Shown here one piece after another: positions 1 to 9,700 of a stretch of 64,000 nt of DNA. Position 1 is the stretch's first letter, and each line of letters opens with the position of its first letter. The DNA comes from Rebecca billardiae RCC1528 (Eukaryota > Haptophyta): contig OZ251241.1 in the NCBI GenBank assembly GCA_965240325.2, positions 310,001 through 374,000 of the forward strand, in the 5' to 3' direction. Below the pieces are notes generated by a model. It saw only the letters and a list, made by a program, of their open reading frames with translations. It had not been told where the DNA came from and searched no databases. The translations under genes were made by a program, and so were the position numbers.

Positions 1-1
1 G

Positions 2-1276
2 CCATCGCCGCCGCCGCCGCCGCCGCCGCCGCCGTCGCCCAGCCCGCCACCGCCCAGCCCGCCGCCGCCGAGCGTGCCGCCGAGCGCGCCGCCGGGCTCG
101 CCGCCGAGCGCGCCTCCCAGCCTGCCGCCGAGCCTGCCGCCGAGACCGCCGCCGAGCACGCCACCGAGCGCGCCGCCAAGCGCGCCGCCGAGCGCGCCGC
201 CGAGCCCGCCGCCCAGCCCGCCGCCCAGCCCGCCGCCCAGCCCGCCGCCAGACCCGCCGCAACGCCCGCCGCCTCCGAGCCCACCGCCTATCCCGCCCAG
301 CACGCCGCCCAGCACGCCGCCGAGCCCGCCACCCACTGCGCCGCCCGCCCTACCGCCTAGCCGACCGCCAGGCGCGCCGCCTGGCATGCCGCCCAGCGCG
401 CCTCCCGCCCCGCCTCCGACCCCTCCGCCACCGGCCGGGCCGCCGAGCCGGCCTCCGCCGCAGCCACCGCCATCCTCACCGCCACGGCGGCCGCCCTCGA
501 GGCCGCCACCACCCGCGCCGCCGCCGCCTTCGCCGCCGCCGCACCCGCCGCCGCCGTTGGCGCCGCCGCCGAGCGCGCCGCCGCGTCTCCCACCACGCCC
601 GCCGCCCACGCCCCCTCCATCGCCGCCGCCGCCGTACGTCGCAACAGGGAGCTCGGCCGTCGGCGCGACCGGCGGCGACGATGACGGCGACGGCAGCAGT
701 GGGCGCGGCGGCGCCTCCACCGGCACGTCGGGGCGCTCGCCGCTCGGCGGGGAGCCGTCGCAGGAGGCGTCTGCCGCTGGCGCGCAGGGCGCCACCCTGC
801 AGGCCATCGAGGCGCTTCTGGTCGTCCTCGCCGTGTGCGGCGCGCTGGCCGCGTGCGCCGTCTGCGCGTACCGGCTGCGGCTGCCGTCCATCCGCCGCCG
901 GCGCGCGCTCGAGGCGATGCGCGGCAGTGACGGCGAGCTGCCGACCGTCAGCGTTGACGGCGGCGCGGCCTCGCGCGAGCCGAGTGCGACCGACGGGAGC
1001 GGCGGCGGCTCCCAGTTGGCGCGCCGCCTGAGCGATGGCCTGGCGCACGCTGGCATCGGCGCGGCGGCCAACGCGCACGGCGGCGACGACGTGGGCACCT
1101 CGGCCGTGCGCTGCTCGCCGGTCGAGCCCGCCGCAGCGAGCCAGGCGGCGCACCGGCCCGACCCGGCGGGCGCGCCGCCGCCAGGCGAGGCGCACGCGAC
1201 GAGCGAGATCGAGCTCGCCGATCTGCACGGCGGGCGGCAGCGCGGGCTCGCGCAGGCTGGGTGGAGGCCGCCCTGA
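2..1276 (+). CDS. Proline-rich (pherophorin-like) single-pass membrane protein, 5' partial
   Basis: The frame is open from the left edge of the window, so the true start and probably a signal peptide lie outside it. The first ~210 visible residues are almost pure SPPP/APP/PPP repeats, the hydroxyproline-rich glycoprotein pattern of algal cell-wall and extracellular-matrix proteins. A Gly/Ser/Asp-rich linker follows, then one hydrophobic helix (about nt 800-875, ALLVVLAVCGALAACAVCAY) and a basic stop-transfer RLRLPSIRRRR. The remaining ~130 residues form a low-complexity tail. This order suggests a type I surface protein with an extracellular rod and a cytoplasmic tail. The first in-window start-like codon is a GTG at 74, which is not a credible eukaryotic start. 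Function is inferred only from composition and topology. Confidence 0.65.
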   Translation, partial: PSPPPPPPPPPSPSPPPPSPPPPSVPPSAPPGSPPSAPPSLPPSLPPRPPPSTPPSAPPSAPPSAPPSPPPSPPPSPPPSPPPDPPQRPPPPSPPPIPPSTPPSTPPSPPPTAPPALPPSRPPGAPPGMPPSAPPAPPPTPPPPAGPPSRPPPQPPPSSPPRRPPSRPPPPAPPPPSPPPHPPPPLAPPPSAPPRLPPRPPPTPPPSPPPPYVATGSSAVGATGGDDDGDGSSGRGGASTGTSGRSPLGGEPSQEASAAGAQGATLQAIEALLVVLAVCGALAACAVCAYRLRLPSIRRRRALEAMRGSDGELPTVSVDGGAASREPSATDGSGGGSQLARRLSDGLAHAGIGAAANAHGGDDVGTSAVRCSPVEPAAASQAAHRPDPAGAPPPGEAHATSEIELADLHGGRQRGLAQAGWRPP

Positions 1277-2588
1277 CGGGGACGCTATCAGGCTGTCTCG
1301 GCCTCGGTCGAGCTTTGACCAACATCGACGACATGCGACTCTCGCACGGCGCACCGCGTGCTGCGAGCTGGGCGCAGGCGTGTGGCGCGTCGGCGCGATG
1401 TGCTACGCAACGAGCACGTCACGCAGGACGCGGCACGCGCCGGACGCCTGCTCGCACGGCAATGCGGTGCAGCCAGCGTCGGCACGAGGCCACTTATTTA
1501 TTTCTGTGCCGCACGGGTCACTCCCGCACACTCGGACGAGGACGCGAGGGTGCGGCCCGTGCACTCTGCCAGTCCGCGGTGGGGTCACGGATGACCGACA
1601 CCGATGGCGACCGGTGACCGGCGGTGCGGACGACCGCGCCGGCCCGCGCGCGCAGGGCCAGGCGCGGCGGCGCGCCATTCACGGCGCGTCTGACGACGCG
1701 ACTCGTCATCAGATCCGAATAAGTAAGCAGCAGGCAGCCTGATAGCCACCCGAGCCCTATCTACTGTACGTTATTCTATTATAATACTAGCAGTGCAGCG
1801 TGATACTGATTCAGTACGGCCTTAATAAATACGCGCTTATAATTAATACTACGACTACGACCGTGCTATATACATGATTCCGAATCCGAGGGCTCGGACT
1901 CTGAATTATTACGCCCGCGCGGTCGCGGCTGACAGTTCAACCGATGCAGAGACCGGACGACGGTTCCGCGAATGCCGGTTCACGCCGGGCAGTAGCTTAT
2001 ATATATACAGCACCAGGCTTTTTAATTTAAAAAAAGTATTAGAGAGCGTGATGGCGCGACTTTATTAATAATAATAATAATAATCGCGCGATGAGCAGCT
2101 GAGCTGACTCGCAGACTCCGTCTCGGTCTGCGGCAGCACGTCTCCTCACCGTCAGACCGCAGTAGCGCTCACTCTTAAAGTCACAGCCTGGGAGTTGCAC
2201 GTCGTCCTGCCGCCGGTCGTCCGTCTTACGGTGTGGCAGTGACTCCGAAGTCGGCGTGCCGCGCCCAGCCGGGGATCACAGCTGATGACACGTGGTGGCG
2301 AATCACCTTTGCGTGCGACTGCCTCACACGCTGCGAGGTGGGAGGCGCGAGGCAGCTGACTGCCTAACGCTGCTGCCAGCGCGGAGGCAGCCCAGCACGG
2401 CGGCCTGGGCGTCGGACCACCGCGATCAGAGCGCTTCGTCAGCCCCTGCGCGGCGGCGCCAGAGCGACGGCGGCGAGCGGTATGCGGACGTGTGATGTCT
2501 GCGCGCGCACACGGGCCGCCCGCCGCTTCACCGACCGGCGGAGGTTGGCCACAAGAAGGGACAGGAGCGTGGCCATCCGGTCGGCTTC
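1277..2588. other. Intergenic stretch, no gene recognised
   Basis: The base composition drops to AT-rich around 1740-2090, with a short TAA/TAATAA run near 2065-2083. Small open frames occur on both strands but are Arg/Ala-rich and look like GC-bias artefacts. It should hold the 3' UTR of the proline-rich gene and the 3' end of the convergent small gene at 2589. Confidence 0.5.
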
Positions 2589-2756
2589 CTAATGGTGCGG
2601 GTTGAGGTACTTTGAGTCCTTCTTGTCGCCGCCAGCGGCCATGGGCAGGATGCCGCACACGAATAGGCTGAAGGCGACGCCCGCCATCAGTGGCCACGCC
2701 ATCGGCCGGCCGGCCTCACGCATCGCGAACTGCATGAAGGTCTCGCGGGGCGCCAT
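2589..2756 (-). CDS. Small (55 aa) single-TM protein resembling the mitochondrial ATP synthase 6-kDa subunit
   Basis: The ATG at 2756 opens a 55-residue protein: an N-terminal METFMQF-like amphipathic stretch, one membrane helix (WPLMAGVAFSLFVCGILPM) and a polar tail ending DKKDSKYLNPHH. The overall pattern, aromatic/basic start, W-P before the helix, small residues in the helix and a D-x-K-x-S-K-[YF]-x-x-H tail, resembles the plant mitochondrial 6-kDa ATP synthase subunit (MtATP6). That would make it a peripheral-stalk or membrane-domain subunit in the mitochondrial inner membrane. A longer in-frame extension upstream to 3386 overlaps the RAP gene antisense and has shadow-like composition, so I reject it. 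The next gene starts 145 bp away on the other strand. Family assignment is by eye and tentative; that it is a real small membrane-protein gene is more secure. Confidence 0.5.
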   Translation of the reverse strand: MAPRETFMQFAMREAGRPMAWPLMAGVAFSLFVCGILPMAAGGDKKDSKYLNPHH

Positions 2757-2901
2757 CTCCACCTGGCTCCTCGGCGTGATCACAGACAGCAGGTGCTCGC
2801 CCGATCGGCCTCCTGAGCTCTTGGTGCTTGCGCACCCGAGGCGCATCCGGACCGTCGCCCGCGCACCGGACCTCCGCCCTCCACGCGCCGAGTCGGCATC
2901 G
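2757..2901. promoter_or_regulatory. Short divergent intergenic region (probable bidirectional promoter)
   Basis: These 145 bp separate the ATG of the small membrane protein (minus) from the chosen ATG of the RAP protein (plus). No TATA box is evident. Both products are predicted to be mitochondrial or organellar, so coordinated expression is plausible but inferred. Confidence 0.35.
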
Positions 2902-5685
2902 ATGGCGTCGTCCGGCGTGTCGTCGCGGCTGAGATGGCGGCTACCAAGCTGGAGGTTAGCGCCGGCTCGCGCCGCGATGTCCGTGCGGCCTGCCGTGAGC
3001 TGGCCAATGTGCCGCCACGCCGCCACGCTGGCATCACGGCGCAGCCCAGCCCCGCCGCAGCAGGACGTGCTGGCGCTGAGCGCTCGACTCGAGACGGCGC
3101 TCGAGACGGTGGCACAGGCAGGGCCGCGGCGGTGCCACGACGAGGCACACAGCCTCCTGCGCGCGCTTGAGACGGCGATGGTGAAGAAGCGCGTACACGC
3201 GCCGCGGCTCGTGGAGATGCTGCACTCTGCGCGCGCCGTCGCTGACCTCGCCGACGCGCACAGCGCCGACGCGGACGGCCCGGCCACGGTGGCCAGCTCT
3301 GTCTCCAACGCGCATCTGTTCCGCAACGTGCTCAAGCGGAGCGTGCCGTCGATGCGCTCGCTGATGCCGAGCATGCCGCCGCACACGGCCGCGCGGCTCG
3401 TCGCGCTCTACGCCGAGCTCCCTGTCTGTCACGCGCGCGACGACTTCACGCGCATCGCGTGCGGCGCGGTGCCCGATCTCGGGAGATGCGATCTGGACGC
3501 GCTCGCCTCGAGCCTCGAGGTGCTGGACGGCCGGCTGGCGAGCAACCCGTGCCGAGACTACGCGACGCGGGTCACCTCGCACGTGGCGCACGCGCCCGAG
3601 CGCGGCGTGCTCAGCTACGCCGCGTACGGCGCGTTTGTGCGCAGCTCGATCGAACTCATCGCGCACGCGGAGCGGCGGCGCGCGTCCACGGTGCAGGCTG
3701 TCTCGGAGCAGGCGAGGCGCGACTCGCTCACGGCGCGGCAGGCGCTCGATGCCGCGCTCATCTCGGCCAACGGGCGTGTGCGCAAGATGCGCGTGCGCGC
3801 AGCCGGCTCGACCGCGCCGGACGTCGAGGCGCAGCAGCTGGTCGGGCTGGTGCACGCGTGCCTGCCGCTGCTCGAGGGAGAGCCGCGCGCCGCCGGCGGT
3901 GTTGACCGTGGCGCCGCTGCGGCTGGCGGCGGCGGCGAGCTCGGCTTGCCCGCGGTGCGCGCGCAGTCCTCGCGCCACGCGGCGACCCTCACGCGCAACA
4001 TCGTCTCGTACGTGCTGCCCCTCCGGCAGACGCTCGACTTTGGCGCGCTGCTCACGCTCGTGCGCGCGGCGCCGGCCGCGGGCCGCGAGCTGGGCGCTGA
4101 GCGCGAGGGCGGCGGCAAGGAGGCGGACGGTGCGCCGGCGCCGTACGTGCTGCACCGCGAGGCGGCGCGGCGGGAGCTCTCCGGCGTGCCGGTGGACGGC
4201 CTGCTCGCCTTCCTCGACGCGCCCGGTCTCGACCCCCTCAGTGCTGAGCCGGTCCTGCTCGAGGCGGCGACGCGGTGCGAGGCTGAGCTGGCGCAGCTGC
4301 GCGCGAGCGCGCCCGCGCCGCCCGCGCCGCCCGCCGCGGCCGCGGCCACCGGCGCGCAGGCCGCGTCGGCCGGCGTGAGCGCGCGGCGCGCGCACGCGCT
4401 GATCACGCGGCTGCAGCGCACCTCGCTCGCGCGCGACCAGCGCTGGCTCCGCGGCGTGCAGCCGGGCGCGGACCGGCGGCTGCTCGAGGCGACGCTCTCG
4501 TTTGCGCGCGCCTTCTCCGAGAGCCTCGTGCAGCACGGCGCGTTCGGCCGCGCGCTCGACGCGCCGCAGCGCGTCGACGCCCTCGACGCGCTCGTGCACA
4601 TCGGCGTGGGCTCGCTCGACGCCGTGCACGTGTGCACCGAGCTGCTGCGCGCGTCGGGCGACATCGCGCGCCTCGACCTGCCGACGGTCTCACGGCTGAT
4701 GTGGGCGCTCTCGCGCATCGGGTACGTGGGGCATCGGCCGCACGGGCTGTGGTCGGCGCTCAGCGGCCGCGCCGCCGCCGCCGCCGCGGCGGAGCACGCC
4801 GACGCGCACTCGGTGCTGAACGCGCTCTCGGCGGTGTGCCGCGTCGGCCTGTACGAGACGCGCGCCGTGCGCACGCTGCTCGACCACGCGCTCCGCCACT
4901 TCGACGACGTGCGGCTGCTGCGCGGCGCGGCGCTGGCGGGGCGCTCGGACAGCGCGCCGGGCGCGCGGCAGCGCGAGCAAGACGTGGCCAAGCTCTTCGA
5001 GTGCCTCGGCGCGCTCGACATCGAGGCGCCGGCGCTCGCCGCGCACGTGCCGACCGAGACGCTCGAGGCCCTGTTCGCGCGGTACGCGCTGCGCCGGCCG
5101 AGCAACCCGATCGTCTCCGACCTGCAGCGCGAGGTGGGGACGGCGCTGCGGCACATCGGCGCGCGCTGCCTGGTCGAGCCGGTCCTCGAGCTGCCCGTGC
5201 GCGGCGGCGCGCTGCGCTACCGCGCAGACTTCGTGCTCGAGGGCCTGCCGGTGGTCCTCGAGGTGCAGGGCGCGCCGCACTACCTCTTCTCGCTCACGGC
5301 CGCGTACTGCTCCATGCGCAACAGGCTGCTGCGCCGGCGCGGCTTTGCGGTGATCGAGGTGCCGCACGAGACGTGGAACCAGCTGCGCGCGCGCGGCGGT
5401 GGGCTGGCGTCGCTCGGCAAGTTCTTGCTGCGCAGGATCAGCCAGGCGGGCGTGCTGCTGCCGACGCCGGCGCGAGCCCCCGGCGAGGGCGAGGGCGCCG
5501 CATCGGGCGGCGCGGCCGCGGCCGCCGGCTCCGCCTGGCACGACGACGACGAGCTCGACATGCTCGAGGTCGTGCGCGCAGCCACGCCCCCATTCATCGT
5601 GCAGCCGACGCGCTCGGGCTCAGCAGATGCCGACCGGCGACGGCGCGGCGGGCCGTTGTGGGCAGAGGATTTCCGCAGATGGTGA
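2902..5685 (+). CDS. RAP-domain organelle RNA-binding protein
   Basis: A 927-residue protein from ATG 2902. That start gives an Arg/Ser/Ala-rich N-terminus (MASSGVSSRLRWRLPSWRL) typical of an organelle transit peptide. Earlier in-frame starts would run through the divergent small gene. The middle is long alpha-helical sequence with repeated leucine-rich helices (for example residues ~560-660), like the helical repeats of FASTK/OPR-type proteins. Residues ~770-835 form a RAP domain: LRYRADFVLEGLPVVLEVQG, then PHYLFS and RRGFAVIEVPHETWNQL. RAP proteins bind organellar RNAs and act in processing, stability or translation; the domain has an endonuclease-like fold. The tail after the domain is low-complexity. 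The target organelle (mitochondrion or plastid) cannot be decided, although there is no signal peptide, which favours the mitochondrion. Confidence 0.85.
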   Translation: MASSGVSSRLRWRLPSWRLAPARAAMSVRPAVSWPMCRHAATLASRRSPAPPQQDVLALSARLETALETVAQAGPRRCHDEAHSLLRALETAMVKKRVHAPRLVEMLHSARAVADLADAHSADADGPATVASSVSNAHLFRNVLKRSVPSMRSLMPSMPPHTAARLVALYAELPVCHARDDFTRIACGAVPDLGRCDLDALASSLEVLDGRLASNPCRDYATRVTSHVAHAPERGVLSYAAYGAFVRSSIELIAHAERRRASTVQAVSEQARRDSLTARQALDAALISANGRVRKMRVRAAGSTAPDVEAQQLVGLVHACLPLLEGEPRAAGGVDRGAAAAGGGGELGLPAVRAQSSRHAATLTRNIVSYVLPLRQTLDFGALLTLVRAAPAAGRELGAEREGGGKEADGAPAPYVLHREAARRELSGVPVDGLLAFLDAPGLDPLSAEPVLLEAATRCEAELAQLRASAPAPPAPPAAAAATGAQAASAGVSARRAHALITRLQRTSLARDQRWLRGVQPGADRRLLEATLSFARAFSESLVQHGAFGRALDAPQRVDALDALVHIGVGSLDAVHVCTELLRASGDIARLDLPTVSRLMWALSRIGYVGHRPHGLWSALSGRAAAAAAAEHADAHSVLNALSAVCRVGLYETRAVRTLLDHALRHFDDVRLLRGAALAGRSDSAPGARQREQDVAKLFECLGALDIEAPALAAHVPTETLEALFARYALRRPSNPIVSDLQREVGTALRHIGARCLVEPVLELPVRGGALRYRADFVLEGLPVVLEVQGAPHYLFSLTAAYCSMRNRLLRRRGFAVIEVPHETWNQLRARGGGLASLGKFLLRRISQAGVLLPTPARAPGEGEGAASGGAAAAAGSAWHDDDELDMLEVVRAATPPFIVQPTRSGSADADRRRRGGPLWAEDFRRW

Positions 5686-6011
5686 CACTGATGCTGCTAT
5701 AGTTGGCGGCGGTGACATCTCTGGCGGCGCGATTGGCGCGCGCACTATACTGTCATATCCTAGCAGACGAATAAGTAATATATATATATGTGTGATGTGA
5801 ACTGGCGTCTAATTCTAAATTAATCGGACATGATGAATTATATATATATTAAATTATATATAATTTAATATATATATATATTATATCTGCGGCGCGCCGT
5901 ACTTTGACTAGATACGTACGCGAGTCGCGACGCGCGACGAAGTCAGACGTCCGCAGCCGGCGCCACTCGGCCGCCAGGATCCGAGTTGCTGACACATACG
6001 TGAATCACGCC
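5686..6011. other. Convergent 3' intergenic region, AT-rich
   Basis: This lies between the 3' ends of the RAP gene (plus) and the armadillo gene (minus). It contains interrupted TATATA/TTTAAT tracts at about 5778-5885. No gene seen. Confidence 0.5.
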
Positions 6012-7520
6012 TCACGCAGGCTGATGCTGACGGCGCTGCCAATCGTTAGGCTGGCCCACGTAGTGCGAAGAGACCAAGGCCACCCTCGTCGTCTCGTTGT
6101 CTCGGTCGTTGTCGGCATCATCGGGGAAATCGTCAGCTGCATCGGTGTGCTCGCCTGCTGGATGTGGCAGCCAGCGTTCGAGAGCGCGCAGCGCGGGTCG
6201 CCAGACGCCCGGCTTGCCATCGGTCAGGAGCTGGGTGAGGGCTCGCACAGCGCCAGCGGCCTCGAGGGCCGGGCGCAGAGCGTCCGAGGCGCCAAGCTGG
6301 GCGATGGTGCATGCGGCGCAATACTGCGCCGACAGCTCGTTCGACGGGCTCAGCAGAGCAAGGAGGCGCTCGGCGACTGTGTGTGAGAGAGCGGGATTTG
6401 TGGTCAGCCTCGTGCGCACTGCGTCAAAGCCTGCGACCTTCTCGAGCGCCTCCGCCGCCAGGGCGCACAGCTCAGCCCTCGACGGCTGGAGCAGCGGGAG
6501 CAAGGCATCCACGACCCCCAGATTCGCCAGGCGCGAGCCGATACGATCCGCGCCGGGCACCGCGCCAGAGCTCGCGCCGCCTGCCAGGTGCGCCACACCG
6601 AGGAGAGCAAACGTGACGATCTGCGCGTCGAGACGCCCCGCGTGTGCACCCTCGGCACGGAGCAGCTCGAGCAGCGGCGGGAGCGCCCACTCGCACAGCT
6701 GCGCGCGCTGCGCAGGCTCGCGGGCGAGATTCGCCACGGCCCGTGTCGTATGCCACAGTAAGGAGGCGGCGTGTGCGTCGCCAGCCGCCTTGCTGGCTCC
6801 GCTCTCGAGCACAGCCGACAGGTGCGCGCGCACGCTGTCCGCAGCGATCCGTTCAACGCCAGCATCCGAGGCGCCGCCTGCGAGGTTGGCAAGCACGCCA
6901 AGTGCCAGGACATGCGTGCTTTTCGAGCGCGAGCCACCGTGCGCATCTGCTGTGCTTGAGCCGGGGCTCGTCCCATCCCCCGGGCCCATCATGCGCGCAA
7001 GTGGCCGCAGCAGCTGCGCGTCCAGAAGCTGATCGCACAGCTCAGCACCCGCCTGCGCAAGGGAAGTCAGCGCATGGCTCGCGGACGATTGCCTGTCGAT
7101 GTCGTCGTCATCGAGCATCGCAACCAATGCTGGCAGCGCGCCAGCCTGCACGACAGCAGGCGCGAGCTCAGCCACATCCAGCAGCACGATGTTGTTCAAA
7201 GCCCCCGCTGCATCGTCCGCGCTCTCGGTCGCGAGCATGCGCGCAAGTGGTGCAATCAATGTGAGCGGCTCCGGCAAGTCCGCGAGCGCACCGAGCGCAC
7301 CCAGCTGCCACGTGGCCACTGCGGCACGAGCGTGCTGCGATTCAAGCAGCTCTGCGAGCAACTTGTACACTTCGTCCATGCTGATGCCGAGCTCGTCCTC
7401 GACTTGGTCGAGCAGCGCCTCGAGGTGTTCGTCGTCGAGCTGCTCATTGAGGGCAACGGGCGCGTAGGCCGCTATGATCTCCAGTAGTTTGTCAATCGCC
7501 GTTTTATTGTGTCTGCGCAT
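6012..7520 (-). CDS. Armadillo-repeat protein
   Basis: About 502 residues if translation starts at ATG 7520 (MRRHNKTAIDKLLEIIAAY). An in-frame ATG at 7568 would add 16 residues but would lie only 2 bp from an ATG on the opposite strand. Successive ~42-residue ARM units are visible: ALNNIVLLDVAELAPAVVQ-GALPALVAML, SHALTSLAQAG, GVLANLAGG, TTRAVANLA, and a final EAAGAVRALTQLL unit. ARM solenoids are protein-binding scaffolds, and no catalytic domain is present. The C-terminus is acidic and polar (DAADDFPDDADNDRDNE). It is divergent from the acidic protein at 7688, with a 167-bp gap. The partner and pathway are unknown. Confidence 0.75.
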   Translation of the reverse strand: MRRHNKTAIDKLLEIIAAYAPVALNEQLDDEHLEALLDQVEDELGISMDEVYKLLAELLESQHARAAVATWQLGALGALADLPEPLTLIAPLARMLATESADDAAGALNNIVLLDVAELAPAVVQAGALPALVAMLDDDDIDRQSSASHALTSLAQAGAELCDQLLDAQLLRPLARMMGPGDGTSPGSSTADAHGGSRSKSTHVLALGVLANLAGGASDAGVERIAADSVRAHLSAVLESGASKAAGDAHAASLLWHTTRAVANLAREPAQRAQLCEWALPPLLELLRAEGAHAGRLDAQIVTFALLGVAHLAGGASSGAVPGADRIGSRLANLGVVDALLPLLQPSRAELCALAAEALEKVAGFDAVRTRLTTNPALSHTVAERLLALLSPSNELSAQYCAACTIAQLGASDALRPALEAAGAVRALTQLLTDGKPGVWRPALRALERWLPHPAGEHTDAADDFPDDADNDRDNETTRVALVSSHYVGQPNDWQRRQHQPA

Positions 7521-7687
7521 GTGCGACACCCTGGTGGCCGCCTCGCGGCCCGGCCGGCGGCCCGACATCGATGCCGCGGCCCCCGCTCGGCGGCAAGTTC
7601 ACGAGTTGCCGGTACTCGCCGCCTGCCCGCCCCGGCCGGCGCGGCTGCCGCGGCACGGGACTCGCGCTCGGCCCGTGTCGCACAAAG

Positions 7688-8956
7688 ATGGCGACTTCAC
7701 GTCCGCGCCGCGCGAGCGGGCGCCTCGCAGCCGACGCATGGCATTTCCCGGCCTTCTCGGAGCTGCGCCTAGAACTCTCGCCCGCTGGAAAGGTCGAGCC
7801 CCGACGCGGCGAGAACGCCGCCGAGGGCCAGGCGCGCTTGCAATGCTTCAGCGCGCCCGAGGTCGACCGCGGCCGATTGTGTCACCTCTACGAGCTGCTG
7901 CTGCGCCCTTCGTCGAGCGGAAGCCTGGCGGACGCAGCCGCAATCGCACCGCCCGTCGTGAGCCTCGACCCGACGGGCACCATGCGGCGTGCACTTGACG
8001 CCGCCATCACTTCGTCGGACGGGCGCGAGCTGTGGACGCTCTGCGAGCAGCTGGCTCTGGCTCACCACCACCGCATTGCGCACACGCACACCGAGTACGT
8101 GTGCTGGTGGCTGGCACTTGAGCCCACGGCCGGAGAGACACAGGAGCTGCACGAGGTGCTCGACGTGGGTGGGGATCCCCATCAGATCGTGGATTTGCGC
8201 GAGGGCCAGCCCCAGCGCTCCGGCGGCACGCGAGGAGCAGCGGGCGCGCAGCACCCAGGGCGCAGGAGCTCCAAGCGCCCTCGTGCAGCAGCGCCTCGGC
8301 TGATGAAGCTGGAGGAGGGCCAGGACGGCGAGGTTTCCGAGGATGAGATGGGGGATGAGGCGGAGGAGGAGTCTGAGGAGTCTGAGGAGATGGACGAGGA
8401 CGAGGACGAGGACAGGCTTGCCCACCTGGCGTCAAGGCCGTTGTTGGATGCCGAGCAGCGGATGTGGGACGCGGACGACGACCCCTTCGACGCCTTCCGC
8501 GATTTCCGCACACTGCAGCGGATGTTCACCCACCCCGCGCTGCCGGAGCGGGCGCGCCTGCGCGCGTGCCGCCGGCTGAGCTGGGCCATCCAGTCGGGAG
8601 CGGAGGAGCTGCTTCTCGCGGACGGTCGCGTGTGGTCCGACATTGGGCCCAAGCTGCAGCCCATCATCTCGAAGGAGTACCGCAAGGTGTCCGAGGCGTG
8701 CGCGCGGCCGGGTGGCGTGCAGCAAACCGCGCAACGATTGGCAAGGGTTGGCTCCGCAGAGAGCCCCGACATTCAGGAGGCTGCAAAGGACCTGCTCACT
8801 GCGATCGACGACTGGAACCATGTTCTCAAGGCCCTCGACGAGCTTCCAATCGATGAGTTCGATTATGAACCTGACGACAATGGCGACGGCCCGCTCGAGA
8901 TGGCTGGCCGTTGGATTGCGGGCGGCTCCGGGCCTCACCGCCTTCGGCCTCACTGA
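7688..8956 (+). CDS. Unrecognised acidic protein
   Basis: 422 residues from ATG 7688 (MATSRPRRASGRLAADAWHF). An in-frame ATG at 7571 would collide with the start of the divergent ARM gene. Residues ~1-170 look globular, with a W-rich helical part around ELWTLCEQLALAHHHRIAHT. A basic Ser/Arg/Lys linker (RRSSKRPRAAAPR, possible nuclear localisation signal) follows, then a very acidic run of about 35 residues (nt ~8309-8415) rich in E and D. A helical C-terminal region (FRDFRTLQRMFTHPALPERA, then DLLTAIDDWNHVLKALDEL) completes it. Basic and acidic patches of this kind are common in chromatin or nucleolar proteins, but I recognise no family. Confidence 0.6.
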   Translation: MATSRPRRASGRLAADAWHFPAFSELRLELSPAGKVEPRRGENAAEGQARLQCFSAPEVDRGRLCHLYELLLRPSSSGSLADAAAIAPPVVSLDPTGTMRRALDAAITSSDGRELWTLCEQLALAHHHRIAHTHTEYVCWWLALEPTAGETQELHEVLDVGGDPHQIVDLREGQPQRSGGTRGAAGAQHPGRRSSKRPRAAAPRLMKLEEGQDGEVSEDEMGDEAEEESEESEEMDEDEDEDRLAHLASRPLLDAEQRMWDADDDPFDAFRDFRTLQRMFTHPALPERARLRACRRLSWAIQSGAEELLLADGRVWSDIGPKLQPIISKEYRKVSEACARPGGVQQTAQRLARVGSAESPDIQEAAKDLLTAIDDWNHVLKALDELPIDEFDYEPDDNGDGPLEMAGRWIAGGSGPHRLRPH

Positions 8957-9700
8957 ACTCGGCCAGCGCGCTGGTACTCGTCGGCTACTCTGCAGTCCGA
9001 TACTCTGGCACTGCCGTCAAGCGGCGTCGTTACACGGGCAATGCTGCCAGCATATGAGTAATCGTCCGTCGACAGACGACTGAATCTGAACGGCAACGGG
9101 CCGCGGCCAGCAGCAGAGCTTCGCCTCGACGGTATCTTCTACTACGACTATACAACGGCGGTTTGCCGAGACCCGAGTGACCGCAGGGCTCATCAGGCTG
9201 CGAAGTCGGCCGCGCACCGACTATGATGACGACACGCGGGCTCACCGCTCAGCGCGGACGTCGGAGTTCGCGCGGACAGCCCGACAGTCGGCCGGACATC
9301 CGACAATGTGAGACTGAGAGAGTGATGACGACGCGCGACATATCGTCATTAGAGTGGCGGTCGACGACGGCCGTGCAGAGTATAGTCGTATAGTAGTTAT
9401 TCGAACTTATTCCGGGCTAAGGCCGATGATTCAGCATGTACGACTGTGACGGTCAGGCGCTGCTCACTCAATCACCAGTGGGCAGCACGCTGCGCTCAGT
9501 TGACTCAGTGGCGGCGCACGCCGTTTAACAAATAACACTAAGTCCACTGGCCCGGGAGTCCCGCAACCGGACCTCAGCCAGCCCGCCCATCTCGCAGAGC
9601 TTGCTGGGTGCGACTCGACGTACTAGACAGGCGGCACGATCAGAGGAGGTCCGAGATGCGCTCACACTCGCCGCCACGTTGAGCACACGGAGCAGCTTGC
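8957..9700. other. Convergent intergenic stretch, no gene recognised
   Basis: These 744 bp lie between the ends of the acidic-protein gene and the lipocalin gene. Only short, compositionally unconvincing frames occur, and I see no repeat structure. Confidence 0.5.

Noticed and set aside
2757-3386. N-terminal extension of the small membrane protein to position 3386
   Set aside because: It would be antisense to the RAP transit peptide and helical region, with shadow-type Ser/Arg/Ala composition; ATG 2756 gives a compact protein of plausible length.
3034-5156. Long Arg/Ala/Ser-rich frames antisense to the RAP gene
   Set aside because: High GC at third positions opens shadow frames; these have no domains, whereas the plus frame contains a full RAP domain.
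7521-7571. Upstream starts for the two divergent genes at 7568 (minus) and 7571 (plus)
   Set aside because: Two start codons 2 bp apart on opposite strands leave no room for promoters or 5' UTRs; the next in-frame ATGs (7520 and 7688) are preferred.
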